A stretch of 64,000 nt of DNA from Rhodococcus sp. ARC_M6 (GCF_022810305.1 NZ_JALGQH010000001.1:248001-312000), one strand, 5' to 3'. Positions 27,322-36,298 are shown, counted from the stretch's first letter. Translations and numbers: made by a program. The notes: generated by a model from the letters alone, not told the origin.

Positions 27322-28773
27322 TCAGGCCTGGCCGGGTGGGCGCCATCCGCCCATTGCGCGTTCGAGTTCGAGGGCCACGCGAATTGTCACGTGATCATTT
27401 CCGGCAGCACTGGCAACCTGAATTCCCAAAGGCAATCCGCGTGTGTCCAGCCCGAGTGGAACTTGCGTCACCGGCAGGCCGAGCAGATTGAAGATTGCGG
27501 CACCTCCGAAAAGCCAAGGCCGCCCAAGAGTTCCGTTGTGGCGTGGTGCTGTACGAGGAAAGGCGGGGTGCAGGATCACGCCGTCGCCCATTGTGCCGTG
27601 GACTTCAGCGGCGAGTGCCTCGCCGGCGTCGGTGATCTTGCGACGCGCCGACGCAGGGAGTAGTCCGGGAAGTTTGTCGCCGATGATGGTCAACGTCATC
27701 TGGAGGCTGCCGGCGCGGGACCACGCCGGCCACGGCGATGGTGCCGGGGCTTCTCCGAAGAAGTCGAACAGGTTGGATACCGATGTGCCCGCATGCTCGC
27801 GGAGAGCGATCAGATAGAACTGTGCGGAGCGACGCAGAGCTGTCAGTTGAACTCGCTGCACATTCGCGCCCGCCTCCGAGAGTGCTTGCGCTGCTGCATC
27901 TTGCGCCGCCTTCATTTCCGGAGACAGCGGTCGAAAATAGGTAGTTCCTTCGGGGATGATGACGGAAAGGCCCTCGAGGTTTACGGATTCTGTTGTGGGC
28001 AAATCGCTTTCGGACAGGATGCGGAGCAATGGCATCAGGTCCTCGGCTCGACGTGCAAGCGGGCCGAGGGACTCCATTGCGTCCACCTCAGTTCCCGCGT
28101 ACGCAGTGAGTGAGGGGATCTGCTCGGAGCTGGGTACCAGGCCCGGCGACGGTTTGTGGCCGAAGACGCCGCAGAACAATGCCGGCAGTCTGATCGACCC
28201 GCCGGTATCGGCCCCGAGTCCGAAGGGGGTACCGCCAGATCCGACGGCTGCACCTTCTCCGCCGGACGACCCTCCGGCGGTTCGGCGTGGGTCGTACGGG
28301 TTGCGAGTGCGTCCGTACACGCTGTTGTAACTCTCGATTCCGAGGCACAACTCTGACGTGTTCGTTACTCCCACGACAATCGCGCCCGCGCCTTTGAGTC
28401 GATCGACGGCGCGAGCATCCGTGGTGGAGATGGTCCCCCGTCGGGTCTCCATACCGGCAGTGAACGGCATGCCGGCAACAGGAAGGGCTTCCTTCACAGT
28501 GAAGGGGACGCCCAGTAGTGGGGGTAGATCGTCGTCGGCAGAACTCGCAGCGATCAAGCGGTCTGCTGCATCGGCCTCGTCCTGCGCTTGGGTAAAACGG
28601 TCGGCCACGATGGATCCGAGGTCGTGACCTGCGCGAAGAACGGCAATGTGGGCATCGACGACGTGCCGCGACGTGACAACACCGGTGCGAATCGATCTAG
28701 CCAACTCCATCGCAGATGCAGTGGTGACGGAAATTTGCGCTGTAGTCGAGGTCACATCGTTACATTTGGCCAT
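27322..28773 (-). CDS. Amidase (amidase-signature family)
   Basis: A 483-aa amidase-signature enzyme. The Ser-Ser-Lys triad is visible: Lys in PFTVKEALPV, Ser in GADTGGSIRLPA, and the bridging Ser in AGGSSGGEGAA. It hydrolyses an amide such as an aliphatic or aryl amide; GatA function is unlikely without gatB/gatC nearby. ATG at 28773 sits inside the 25-bp palindrome at 28759-28783; further upstream codons (to 28839) lack a ribosome site. Confidence 0.9.
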   Translation of the reverse strand: MAKCNDVTSTTAQISVTTASAMELARSIRTGVVTSRHVVDAHIAVLRAGHDLGSIVADRFTQAQDEADAADRLIAASSADDDLPPLLGVPFTVKEALPVAGMPFTAGMETRRGTISTTDARAVDRLKGAGAIVVGVTNTSELCLGIESYNSVYGRTRNPYDPRRTAGGSSGGEGAAVGSGGTPFGLGADTGGSIRLPALFCGVFGHKPSPGLVPSSEQIPSLTAYAGTEVDAMESLGPLARRAEDLMPLLRILSESDLPTTESVNLEGLSVIIPEGTTYFRPLSPEMKAAQDAAAQALSEAGANVQRVQLTALRRSAQFYLIALREHAGTSVSNLFDFFGEAPAPSPWPAWSRAGSLQMTLTIIGDKLPGLLPASARRKITDAGEALAAEVHGTMGDGVILHPAFPRTAPRHNGTLGRPWLFGGAAIFNLLGLPVTQVPLGLDTRGLPLGIQVASAAGNDHVTIRVALELERAMGGWRPPGQA

Positions 28774-28783
28774 GATATGTAAC
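28759..28783. promoter_or_regulatory. Palindrome over the amidase start codon
   Basis: GTTACAT and ATGTAAC arms separated by 11 bp, spanning the start codon of the amidase and lying between it and the divergent lipoprotein gene. It looks like a dimeric regulator site. Confidence 0.45.
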
Positions 28784-28848
28784 AGGGTACCGAAATTCCG
28801 ATAGCGTGGGTGGAAAATGCACCGAATCGGATCTGGCATGCTGGTCTG

Positions 28849-29259
28849 ATGAAGAAGACAATCACCGGGATAATCGGAGCATTCTCACTGTTGGCGTTGG
28901 TCGCTTGTGGATCCGACGGCGGTGAGCCTACGTCGATTGCATCGGTGACGTCATCTGCGGCAGCCGAGCAGAGCGCCACGGCAGACGAGCCCGCCCCGAG
29001 CGACGGTTCCGCGAATCCCGAAGGCGGCGCACCGCTTCCGCGTACTTACGAGAAGTCTTGTGCCGACGTTCTCGTGTTTCTCGACGGATACGAGAAATCC
29101 CTCGAAGAGTCCGGTGACACCAGTGGGACGACTCGAGAATCGGTTGCGGCCGAACTTCAGACATCGATCGAGGCGTACCCGGAGTGGGCCCAGATGTCCA
29201 CTGACGAGCAGGCCGAGGTAACTCGCGGAATCAGCGCGGCGGCTGCCGGTAGCTGCTGA
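28849..29259 (+). CDS. Small lipoprotein of unknown function
   Basis: A 136-aa secreted lipoprotein. The signal MKKTITGIIGAFSLLALVAC ends in a lipobox Cys; a Ser/Thr/Ala-rich linker and a C-terminal helical domain (SCADVLVFLDGYEKSLEESG) with a final Cys follow. Divergent from the amidase gene. Confidence 0.75.
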   Translation: MKKTITGIIGAFSLLALVACGSDGGEPTSIASVTSSAAAEQSATADEPAPSDGSANPEGGAPLPRTYEKSCADVLVFLDGYEKSLEESGDTSGTTRESVAAELQTSIEAYPEWAQMSTDEQAEVTRGISAAAAGSC

Positions 29260-29267
29260 GAGTCTTG

Positions 29268-30191
29268 TCAGAACAGCGATTCTTGGATCGCGACGCCGGG
29301 TGAGTCGAATTTGCCCACGGTAATCGTGCGTCCGACCAAGGCTGAGATGTCTGCGACGAAGCGAGGGGATTCCGGGGCGGAGTCGGTGCGGAAGAGTGCC
29401 ACCGGCCCGGTCAACCCTTCGAGGTAGAGGGAATGCTCGCCCGTCTCGAAGGTGTGGGGATAGACCATTGCCGGTGTGGCGTCGAAAACCATCTGCGAGC
29501 AGGATGGCGGCGTCCACGTTTCGGGTTGCTCGAAAATCTCGATACCGTCCACTCCGGATCCGATGTGGGCCAACTCTTCTCGGTTCGACAAGACGAACTG
29601 TGCCAGCTCGTCGCGTAGCGAGACGGTATCGACACGGTTGGTCAACGCGTCGAGTTTGCGCGACGTACGGACGGCCTGGCTGAGATGAAACTGCTGGGAC
29701 ACTTCAGCTTCGAGGGTGCGAATGCTGTAGCCGTCAGTGGAGCCGGCAACGTACACCGCTGCCGCGGCCCCTTGTTCAGCGACGCGTGGATACTTGCGGA
29801 ACTGCGACGCCGTCCCTACCTTCATTCGGCCGCCGGCGAAGATGTCGATGTAAAGCCATTGCGGCTGCGTGAGGTAGGTGCGCACATTCGGATGTATGTG
29901 CGCACCATTCACATGGGCTTGGTGCACGGTGGTGAAGCCCTCACGATTTCGGCAACGATCGCACTGACGCCCGTTGGTCACCTTCGCGTTTCGATCACAC
30001 GGAGAGTGGCCGGGGCCGTCGGCCGTCATATCGCGCCATCCGAGGCACCGGCGTCCACGACGTTCGTCCACCGAGAAACGCAGCACCGACGTGTGTGTGA
30101 AGAAGGTGGTTTCGCCAGTACCGTCGTCGACGACGCGGATGCGTGGGGCCGCCGGATCAGACCATTCGATACCGCGCACGAGCAATGTCAT
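29268..30191 (-). CDS. DUF2797-family protein
   Basis: A 307-aa protein with a likely zinc-binding Cys cluster (PCDRNAKVTNGRQCDRCRNR) and the family segment LYIDIFAGGRMKVGTASQFR, then EQGAAAAVYVA. These are hallmarks, as I recall them, of DUF2797. Function unknown. Confidence 0.8.
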   Translation of the reverse strand: MTLLVRGIEWSDPAAPRIRVVDDGTGETTFFTHTSVLRFSVDERRGRRCLGWRDMTADGPGHSPCDRNAKVTNGRQCDRCRNREGFTTVHQAHVNGAHIHPNVRTYLTQPQWLYIDIFAGGRMKVGTASQFRKYPRVAEQGAAAAVYVAGSTDGYSIRTLEAEVSQQFHLSQAVRTSRKLDALTNRVDTVSLRDELAQFVLSNREELAHIGSGVDGIEIFEQPETWTPPSCSQMVFDATPAMVYPHTFETGEHSLYLEGLTGPVALFRTDSAPESPRFVADISALVGRTITVGKFDSPGVAIQESLF

Positions 30192-30247
30192 GATGTGAGG
30201 TGCCGGTTCCTTCGATCGAGTGTGGGGGAACCACCGATTCTAGTGCG

Positions 30248-31012
30248 TCAGCTGCCGGGCAACCCGGGGTAGTAGGTTCCGGCCGACCAACCGCCGTCGA
30301 CGGCAATCTCAGCTCCGGACATATAACTTGCGTCGTCGCTGGCTACGAAGGCGGTCACGCGTGCAACCTCGTCGGGTAGTCCGATGCGGCGCAGCGGAAC
30401 CTGGCCATACGGCTTCTGGAGTTCGTCACCCGTCTTGCCGGCCGCGTTGCCCAACGCCGTGTCCACTCCGCCGGGATGTACCGAGCACACGCGGATGCCC
30501 GAGGGTCCGAGTTCGAGAGCCTGCGTCTTGGTGAGCCCGCGAACAGCCCATTTACTCGCGGTGTACGCACTCAGTCCGTTCACGCCGCGCAGACCGTCGA
30601 CGGACGAGATGTTGACGATCACGCCGCGGGCAGCCTTCTTCATGACGGGAACCACGGTCTTGGCGCCCAGCATCGCGCCGATGATGTTGACGGAGAACAA
30701 CTTTTCCACCTGAGCGACGTCGATGTCCTCGACGGCGGCAAACGCGAGCATGCCCGCGTTGTTGATCAGGACGTCGACAGTGCCGAACTGGGAGACTGTC
30801 GCATCGACGAGGTTCGCCCAGTCGGATTCGCTACTGACATCGAGATGGTGGAAGACGCCGCCGATCTCGGCAGCTACAGCGGCGCCCTTTTCGTCGAGAA
30901 CGTCACCGATGATGACCGTCGCGCCTTCCGACGCCAACAGACGTGCGGTCGACTCGCCCATGCCCTGTGAACCGCCGGTGACGATGGCAACTTTTCCTGT
31001 GAATCTGCTCAT
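30248..31012 (-). CDS. Short-chain dehydrogenase, hydroxysteroid-dehydrogenase-like
   Basis: A 254-aa classical SDR: TGGSQGMGES nucleotide motif, NNAG, NISSVDGLRG and YTASKWAVRG active site. The sequence GLTKTQALELGPSGIRVCSV and the overall layout match mycobacterial 3-alpha,20-beta-hydroxysteroid dehydrogenase (Rv2002/FabG3) closely. Steroid or related alcohol substrates are plausible. Confidence 0.9.
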   Translation of the reverse strand: MSRFTGKVAIVTGGSQGMGESTARLLASEGATVIIGDVLDEKGAAVAAEIGGVFHHLDVSSESDWANLVDATVSQFGTVDVLINNAGMLAFAAVEDIDVAQVEKLFSVNIIGAMLGAKTVVPVMKKAARGVIVNISSVDGLRGVNGLSAYTASKWAVRGLTKTQALELGPSGIRVCSVHPGGVDTALGNAAGKTGDELQKPYGQVPLRRIGLPDEVARVTAFVASDDASYMSGAEIAVDGGWSAGTYYPGLPGS

Positions 31013-31128
31013 GCTTCGATTCTGTGTGTGATCCGGCGCTCGAGTGTTCGTGTGTCTCGCTGGCTGGAATTGTCCACTTTGAAGCGCGACTGACCTCGGG
31101 CCCGGCCCCGATCGCCTAGTCTCGTGGA

Positions 31129-32250
31129 ATGGCTATTGTCTGGACAGTTCCGCGCGGTATCAGCCCCACTCTGCTCGTTGCCCCGTTGATCAAGGAGTTT
31201 CTCGCCGAGGGCGAAGGCACTCTCGACGCACGACTGAGCGCTGTCGGCACCATCTGCGCTTCGCTCGAGAAGCAGGTGGGTCGTACATTCACGTCGATCA
31301 GCGCGGCATCGGCAGCTATCTTCTCCGGCGCGGCAGGTTCGGCGAGTGTGCCCGACGCCCTCCGTCTCGCAGTGATGCGGACTCTGTCCACCGAAGTGAT
31401 CGTCCGCAAGCCCGCGCCGCATCCGTTCTCCGAGAAGGTCGGAAAGCGTTTGGGAGAGTATGTATTTGCATTGCGTGACCCGCGCAACGATCACGTATTC
31501 CACGTCGGTCACGGCACCGGAAACCAGGTCTTCGCTTCGGTCTTCGAGGCGCTCGGTGAGCTCGAGAACCTGGAAGGTGCCGACGGTCCCGCCGAAGCGA
31601 ATCCGGCTGTAACCGCAGCCAAGATCGCGCGGATCCGTGAGATCTATGATGCGGGGTCCGCAGTCGAGCACTACGTTCTCGTGCGTGCACTGGGAACGTC
31701 GGGCACGGCGGATACCGCTGTTCACGCCATCATCGAGGCCCTGCGGATCAGCGAGGTCGGCGGGGGATTGACCAATCTTGCCGGCGACGCTATCGACAAG
31801 GATCTGCGGGCAACACGCGTCGAAGAGTTGGCTTTGCGTTACTCCGCCGATCCGGCACCCGAATTGCCGACGCCCAGTGTTGTCCTGCACGTTCCGGGTT
31901 CGGCTCGCGCCGGAGCCACTGCAGAAGAGATCTACGAACTCGCGCGGCAAGAATGGGCAGCCGGCGCAGCAGTGCGGGCCGAGGCCGGAATTCCGGTACT
32001 GGTGTTCGCGGACAGCATCATTCGTGGCGCCTTCCGGGCGAAGTCGTGGGAGGTGTCCACGCGTAACGCCGACGGCAGTATGTTGTGGCGCTGGAGCGGC
32101 GACGTCGACGAGGATCTCGCGGCAAAGTATGTCGGCACCGAAATCACCCCGCACAACGTCGGACTCAAGAAGTGGCCGGTCAGCGGTTGGGTTACCCGCT
32201 TGACCACCGCCCGTCCGGGCGCAGCAATGCCGGGACCGCGCAAGAAGTAA
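31129..32250 (+). CDS. LEM-3-like GIY-YIG domain protein
   Basis: A 373-aa protein. About residues 105-190 resemble the LEM-3/ANKLE1-type GIY-YIG nuclease: EYVFALRDPRNDHVFHVG takes the place of the GIY...YVG core, followed by HGTGNQVFASVFEAL, and then KIARIREI with Glu. The usual YVGKG reads HVGHG, so catalysis may be altered. The N-terminal 100 residues and the C-terminal 100 (FADSIIRGAFRAKSWEVST) are separate conserved-looking domains I cannot name. ATG at 31129; bidirectional terminator follows. Confidence 0.65.
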   Translation: MAIVWTVPRGISPTLLVAPLIKEFLAEGEGTLDARLSAVGTICASLEKQVGRTFTSISAASAAIFSGAAGSASVPDALRLAVMRTLSTEVIVRKPAPHPFSEKVGKRLGEYVFALRDPRNDHVFHVGHGTGNQVFASVFEALGELENLEGADGPAEANPAVTAAKIARIREIYDAGSAVEHYVLVRALGTSGTADTAVHAIIEALRISEVGGGLTNLAGDAIDKDLRATRVEELALRYSADPAPELPTPSVVLHVPGSARAGATAEEIYELARQEWAAGAAVRAEAGIPVLVFADSIIRGAFRAKSWEVSTRNADGSMLWRWSGDVDEDLAAKYVGTEITPHNVGLKKWPVSGWVTRLTTARPGAAMPGPRKK

Positions 32251-32263
32251 GACGCAGGTATCT

Positions 32264-32305
32264 AGGTGGGCTCCGGAGTTGTCCTTTCCGAAGCCCACCT
32301 TTTTA
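32264..32305. terminator. Bidirectional terminator
   Basis: AGGTGGGCTCCGG pairs with CCGAAGCCCACCT with one mismatch, and TTTTTA follows on the + strand. It sits between two convergent genes, the GIY-YIG protein and the DyP peroxidase. Confidence 0.8.
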
Positions 32306-33505
32306 CTTCAGCAATCCACTGCCGAGGTAGTCGCCCTTCTCGCAGCCGGGCGGAATCAGATAGACGGCGGAACCGATCGGCGTAGTCCATTCGTTGAGCG
32401 CGTCGAAGTCGCTCAACCGCTGCTGCACCGGCAGATACTGCGCACCGATGTCCCGCTGGAATGCCGCGAAGATCAGTCCCGAGTTGGAAGTCTGCTCGCC
32501 TTCGGGTGGATCGTCGTAGTTGTACGCACGACGGAAGAACTGCTCCTTCTCGTGAGTGTGGTGGGCTCGGGCAATGTGTGATCCTGGCGGAATCACCGGG
32601 ATACCGAACTTGTCGGTCGCGGTGAAATCGGCCTCGTCGAACTCGTCGGTGCCGGTCAAGGGAGCGCCGTTGGACAACGCTCGACCCATCGTCAGTTCGC
32701 GCCCTTGTCGATCAAGTTCGTCCCAAGTATCCATCTCCATGTGAATTCTGCGCAGTACCAACGATGTTCCGCCCGCTAGCCAGGGTTGATCGGCGCCGTT
32801 ATCCCACACAAGGGAATTAAAATCCGTGGTTTCGGGCGCCGGATTGACCGTTCCGTCCACTTGGCCCATGAGATTGCGCATGGTCGTTCCCTCCGGCGTG
32901 GTTCCCCGCGCGTTGCGAAACCCCTTCTGGGTCCATCGAATTGTGGTCAACGAGCGCACATTCTTTGTCAGTACTCGCACAGCGTGCGCGATGGTCACCG
33001 GATCGTCGGCGCAGATTTGGAGTAGAAGATCGGTGCCGCCCCAACGATCTTCGAGTCGGTCGATCGAGTACGACGGTAGGGGAGCAAACCAGTCCGGTTG
33101 CCGCTCTTGTAATCCCAGCTTGCTGAACAGGCCGGGACCATAGCCGACGGTGACCGTCAATCCGGCGGGATCGAGCGCCAGTTCCTTCTCTGTATCGGCC
33201 AGGGCGGGTGCCCCGGCAGTGAGACGGGACGCGTCTGCCGACCACATTTTCATGATGCCGACAACAGTGCTGCGTTCCACACCCGGTCGCAGATCGAAGC
33301 CGATGAAGGTGGCGTGCGCCTGCGGTGATGTGGCGATCCCAGCTTGATGGTCGCTGTGGAACGGAACGGTCCTCTTGCCGGCCGACGGTTCCTCCGCCCG
33401 CGCCAGTGACGTTGCACCCCAAGTGGTTCCCGCGACAGCGAGCGCGGCGGCGCCTCCTCCGAGAAGGCGCCGCCGGCTCAGTCGCAGGTTACTGTTCTCA
33501 GCCAC
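32303..33505 (-). CDS. Tat-exported DyP-type peroxidase (EfeB-like)
   Basis: A 400-aa A-type dye-decolorising peroxidase. The twin-arginine signal is LRLSRRRLLGGGAAALA. The heme-site motifs are MGQVDGTVNP (GxxDG with catalytic Asp), a distal Arg in FRRAYNYDD and a proximal His region around ARAHHTHEKE. It would oxidise dyes/phenolics or remove iron from heme outside the cell. The GTG at 33505 overlaps the upstream PCuAC gene by 8 bp. No efeU/efeO ferrous-iron genes are adjacent; the copper/PepSY neighbours point to a metal or heme stress role. Confidence 0.92.
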   Translation of the reverse strand: MAENSNLRLSRRRLLGGGAAALAVAGTTWGATSLARAEEPSAGKRTVPFHSDHQAGIATSPQAHATFIGFDLRPGVERSTVVGIMKMWSADASRLTAGAPALADTEKELALDPAGLTVTVGYGPGLFSKLGLQERQPDWFAPLPSYSIDRLEDRWGGTDLLLQICADDPVTIAHAVRVLTKNVRSLTTIRWTQKGFRNARGTTPEGTTMRNLMGQVDGTVNPAPETTDFNSLVWDNGADQPWLAGGTSLVLRRIHMEMDTWDELDRQGRELTMGRALSNGAPLTGTDEFDEADFTATDKFGIPVIPPGSHIARAHHTHEKEQFFRRAYNYDDPPEGEQTSNSGLIFAAFQRDIGAQYLPVQQRLSDFDALNEWTTPIGSAVYLIPPGCEKGDYLGSGLLK

Positions 33506-33995
33506 CGTGATTGGGGTCGTAGTTCTCCTGGTTACCGGAGAAATCGCGGATCTGGGCATTGAATGTGGTGCTCGAACCGTCGTCGAAGACCAAAGTGACG
33601 TCGGTTTCAGTGCCGGGCAACAGTGGCGCGGCAAGTTCCATGAACATCAGGTGGTCTGCGCCGGGTGCCAGCGAGGCAGAGCCGTGGGCGGGGATCAGGA
33701 GTCCACCGTCCTTGGGGCGCATGGTCATCGTTCCGCCGTCCCCGGAAACCACTTCGTGGAGTTCCACGCGGGCGGATGCCGGACTGGTTGCCGCAACCAG
33801 TCGGACGTCGGTGTCGCCGGTATTGGCGAGTTCTGCAAATCCGGAACTCATCTTCTCGGGTGCGGCCTTGATCCATTGTTCCTGGACTGTGATGGATTGT
33901 GCTGCTTCGGTGGCAGTCTCGTTGGAAGAGCATCCGGTTAACGTCAGGGCCGTTGCCAACGCGGTGGCTGTGAAAATTTTGGTTCGAACAGACAT
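33498..33995 (-). CDS. PCuAC-type copper chaperone lipoprotein
   Basis: A 165-aa exported protein. The lipoprotein signal ends LTGC; the copper-site residues follow the family pattern H-x10-M-x21-H-x-M: LHEVVSGDGGTMTM, then PGADHLMFMEL. It would carry Cu(I) outside the cell, for example to cytochrome oxidase or cuproenzymes. Co-transcribed with the DyP peroxidase and PepSY protein. Confidence 0.9.
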   Translation of the reverse strand: MSVRTKIFTATALATALTLTGCSSNETATEAAQSITVQEQWIKAAPEKMSSGFAELANTGDTDVRLVAATSPASARVELHEVVSGDGGTMTMRPKDGGLLIPAHGSASLAPGADHLMFMELAAPLLPGTETDVTLVFDDGSSTTFNAQIRDFSGNQENYDPNHGG

Positions 33996-34021
33996 GTGTA
34001 TCTCCGTACTTTCAGGAAGGG

Positions 34022-35452
34022 TCAGATGGATGCGCGGCGCTTGAACGCCGCAATGGATGTGTCGATCAACAGGAAGGTCAGCAGGCTGATACCGAGTAAT
34101 GGGATGAACCAGCCGATCAGTGCGGTGAGCGCCGTCAGGGCAATAACGCTGATCGGCGACAGGTTGCGGATACCGCCGCGAGCGGGTGCGCTACCCACTG
34201 CCCACTCGGACCCGCGGGTGGGGCGTCGGCGCCACCACATCACGTAACCCCGAATCGCGACGCTCACCAGCGCGAGAGCTAGTGCAGCCAAAGCGATTTG
34301 GTTGGCGAGGCCGAACAGCAGCCCCATGTGTAGTTGAATGCCCCAGGCCGAGAGTTTTGCTGCCAGAGGCCAATCCGAGAACCACAGTTCGTCGGTGACC
34401 TTCTGAGTTGCCCCGTCGATTGCGATGGTGTTGTTGCTGAACACCCAAGGCTGACGAGTTTGGGCGACGGTGAATGCAGTCTCTGCGTTGGCGGGGATCG
34501 ACACTTCGACTGGGCCCGTGATGCCGTGGTATCTCGCGATACCGAGAACGGTGTCGACGCGACCGACGTTGGTATCGGTCATCATTCCGGCGGCAGTGGG
34601 GGCGGTGCCGTGGCCTTCGTGCCCACCCGTAGCCGGTGGGGGAGCGTCGCCCAGTGTCTTGACCACCGATGGTGTGGTCCAGCTCAGGGCAGTCCGTAGG
34701 CTACTCACATTTTCACCGGCATAGGTCGACCACGTGAGACCGGTTGCCGAGAGGAAAACCAGGGCAGCTGTTATCCAGATGCCGACGACGCCATGCCAGT
34801 TCAAGGTTCGTCTACGCCCGGTGGACGTTCGATCCATTGTGAGGAGTCGCGCGTGGCGGGCGGTGCGGTACCGACGGAACCAGAGATAGGCACCGCCGAG
34901 GGCGACGACCCACATCCATGACGCAGCCAACTCGCTGTAGAGGCGACCGGGTTCGCCGAGATGAAGATTGCGATGAAGTTGTGAAATCCACGTGCGGACC
35001 GGCAGCGAACTGCTGCTTCCGTACACAGCCAACTCGCCGACAGGCTTGGCCAGGACCGGGTCGACAAAGACTGCGAGTCTTTCGGATTCGCCGAGTGACG
35101 GATCTGTGAACAGGACCCGAGTTGTCTCTCCGGGTTCAGCGGCGGGGCGTACCGCCGACACCGTGAGGTCTGGGCGGTACTGCTGAGCCGAACGGATCTG
35201 GTTGTTCAACGACGCGATCTGTCCCGTGCTGTCGGTCTGGAGGTAGTCGTTGTAGACGATTTTCTCGATACTGGGTGCGATTGCATAGAGGCCACCGCTC
35301 AATGCTGCGATGAGGATGAAGGGGCCGATCAGGATGCCGGCGTAGAAGTGCAGACGCAGGATCAAGGGCCTGGCGGAGCGAGGTTTTTTCTTCGGGGGAG
35401 AACTGTCGTTGGAAGCGCGTTCGGGTGCGCGTTCCATTTCGGGTGCGGACAT
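34022..35452 (-). CDS. PepSY domain membrane protein
   Basis: A 476-aa membrane protein with four or five membrane helices. It begins RLHFYAGILIGPFILIAALSGG, the hallmark of PepSY-associated membrane proteins; a second helix pair surrounds residues 180-245 (WHGVVGIWITAALVFLSATG) and a His-rich loop reads GGHEGHG. Members are linked to iron-siderophore or copper reduction. Runs with PCuAC and DyP genes. A stem-loop at 35472-35511 lies 20 bp before its start. Confidence 0.87.
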   Translation of the reverse strand: MSAPEMERAPERASNDSSPPKKKPRSARPLILRLHFYAGILIGPFILIAALSGGLYAIAPSIEKIVYNDYLQTDSTGQIASLNNQIRSAQQYRPDLTVSAVRPAAEPGETTRVLFTDPSLGESERLAVFVDPVLAKPVGELAVYGSSSSLPVRTWISQLHRNLHLGEPGRLYSELAASWMWVVALGGAYLWFRRYRTARHARLLTMDRTSTGRRRTLNWHGVVGIWITAALVFLSATGLTWSTYAGENVSSLRTALSWTTPSVVKTLGDAPPPATGGHEGHGTAPTAAGMMTDTNVGRVDTVLGIARYHGITGPVEVSIPANAETAFTVAQTRQPWVFSNNTIAIDGATQKVTDELWFSDWPLAAKLSAWGIQLHMGLLFGLANQIALAALALALVSVAIRGYVMWWRRRPTRGSEWAVGSAPARGGIRNLSPISVIALTALTALIGWFIPLLGISLLTFLLIDTSIAAFKRRASI

Positions 35453-35471
35453 GCGTGTACTCGATCCCGCC

Positions 35472-35511
35472 GTGCGCCTTTGTTAACCGCCCAGGGTTAA
35501 TAAAGGCGCAC
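35472..35511 (-). terminator. Stem-loop between the membrane-protein gene and the PepSY gene
   Basis: 17-bp arms (GTGCGCCTTTGTTAACC / complement with one mismatch) around a 6-nt loop. It lies after the 35564-36094 gene and just before the PepSY gene, so it could be a partial terminator or attenuator inside the operon. Confidence 0.7.
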
Positions 35512-35563
35512 AGCAAAGTAGCGCACGGGTTTTCGTGCGTGAAGTAAGAAGGGAAGAGGTGAG

Positions 35564-36094
35564 TTACGCGATTGCCGGTGGACCGCGAGTGCCGGTGCCT
35601 GAAGTGACAAGTTGTCGCAGAACAACTTTGGCGCGGTAGCGCGTGCGCATCGAGGTGGATGCAGGTTCGGGGGTAGCAGGACGCAGGAGGACGGCAACGA
35701 TGGCCGCTACTGTCGACGCGGCGACAACGTATCCGTGTTCTGCTGCGCGAATCAGCAATGCACAGACGCCGATGGCGGCAATGTGCGCTGCGAGCATCGG
35801 GAAGGTCGGGTGCAGGCCGTGCGGATGTTCGGAGGCGATGGTCAGCGTTATGTGGCCGATTGCCTGGCCCGCGGCAAGCATGAGTGCTAGTGCGATTGCT
35901 GGGGAGCGACGGATGTCGATGGACGACACAACCGCTCCGACGCTCGCGCAGGCGAACAGCAACAAGGCCACTGCGCTTTCCGAGGGGGCCATACCGCCGC
36001 CGCCGATTGCGTGGGCAGCGATACTGACGGCGCCGGATGTGCCGCCCACAAAGGCCCCGCGCAACTGCGCGACGTCTGCGGGCCCTGGGGTCAT
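35564..36094 (-). CDS. Multi-pass membrane protein of a copper/heme operon
   Basis: A 176-aa protein with about five hydrophobic helices, for example SAVALLLFACASVGAVVSSI and FPMLAAHIAAIGVCALLIRA. It carries several histidines within or near helices (AIGHITLTIASEHPHGLH) and ends GTRGPPAIA. Position at the head of the PepSY-PCuAC-DyP operon suggests a metal-handling role. I do not recognise a named family. Confidence 0.75.
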   Translation of the reverse strand: MTPGPADVAQLRGAFVGGTSGAVSIAAHAIGGGGMAPSESAVALLLFACASVGAVVSSIDIRRSPAIALALMLAAGQAIGHITLTIASEHPHGLHPTFPMLAAHIAAIGVCALLIRAAEHGYVVAASTVAAIVAVLLRPATPEPASTSMRTRYRAKVVLRQLVTSGTGTRGPPAIA

Positions 36095-36103
36095 GGACCA
36101 CAG

Positions 36104-36133
36104 GATACCGGTATCTACTACGACTCTTAGTAG
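36104..36133. promoter_or_regulatory. Two palindromes at the metal-operon promoter
   Basis: GATACCGGTATC (36104-36115, perfect) abuts CTACTA-n7-TAGTAG (36115-36133). Both lie 10-40 bp before the start of the first operon gene. The second resembles BlaI/CopY-type sites, and the first has a CsoR/RicR-like shape; neither identification is certain. Confidence 0.5.
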
Positions 36134-36298
36134 GTGTGTGGATTTTTGGACGTTTGTCCTGATCGGAAACCTTCAAACATATCTGGACAAAACGGGAAAG
36201 TCGGTACAAAACGGGTGTTAATCTACCGGCGTGTCGTCAATGAGGGTGGCGATCAACCAGGAAGGTCCAACTCGGAATATCCCAACCAAGGAGAAATC

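Noticed and set aside
31009-32298. Long minus-strand open frame of 429 codons
   Set aside because: It is the antisense shadow of the GIY-YIG gene, has no ribosome site or protein-like pattern, and the + strand product is clearly structured.
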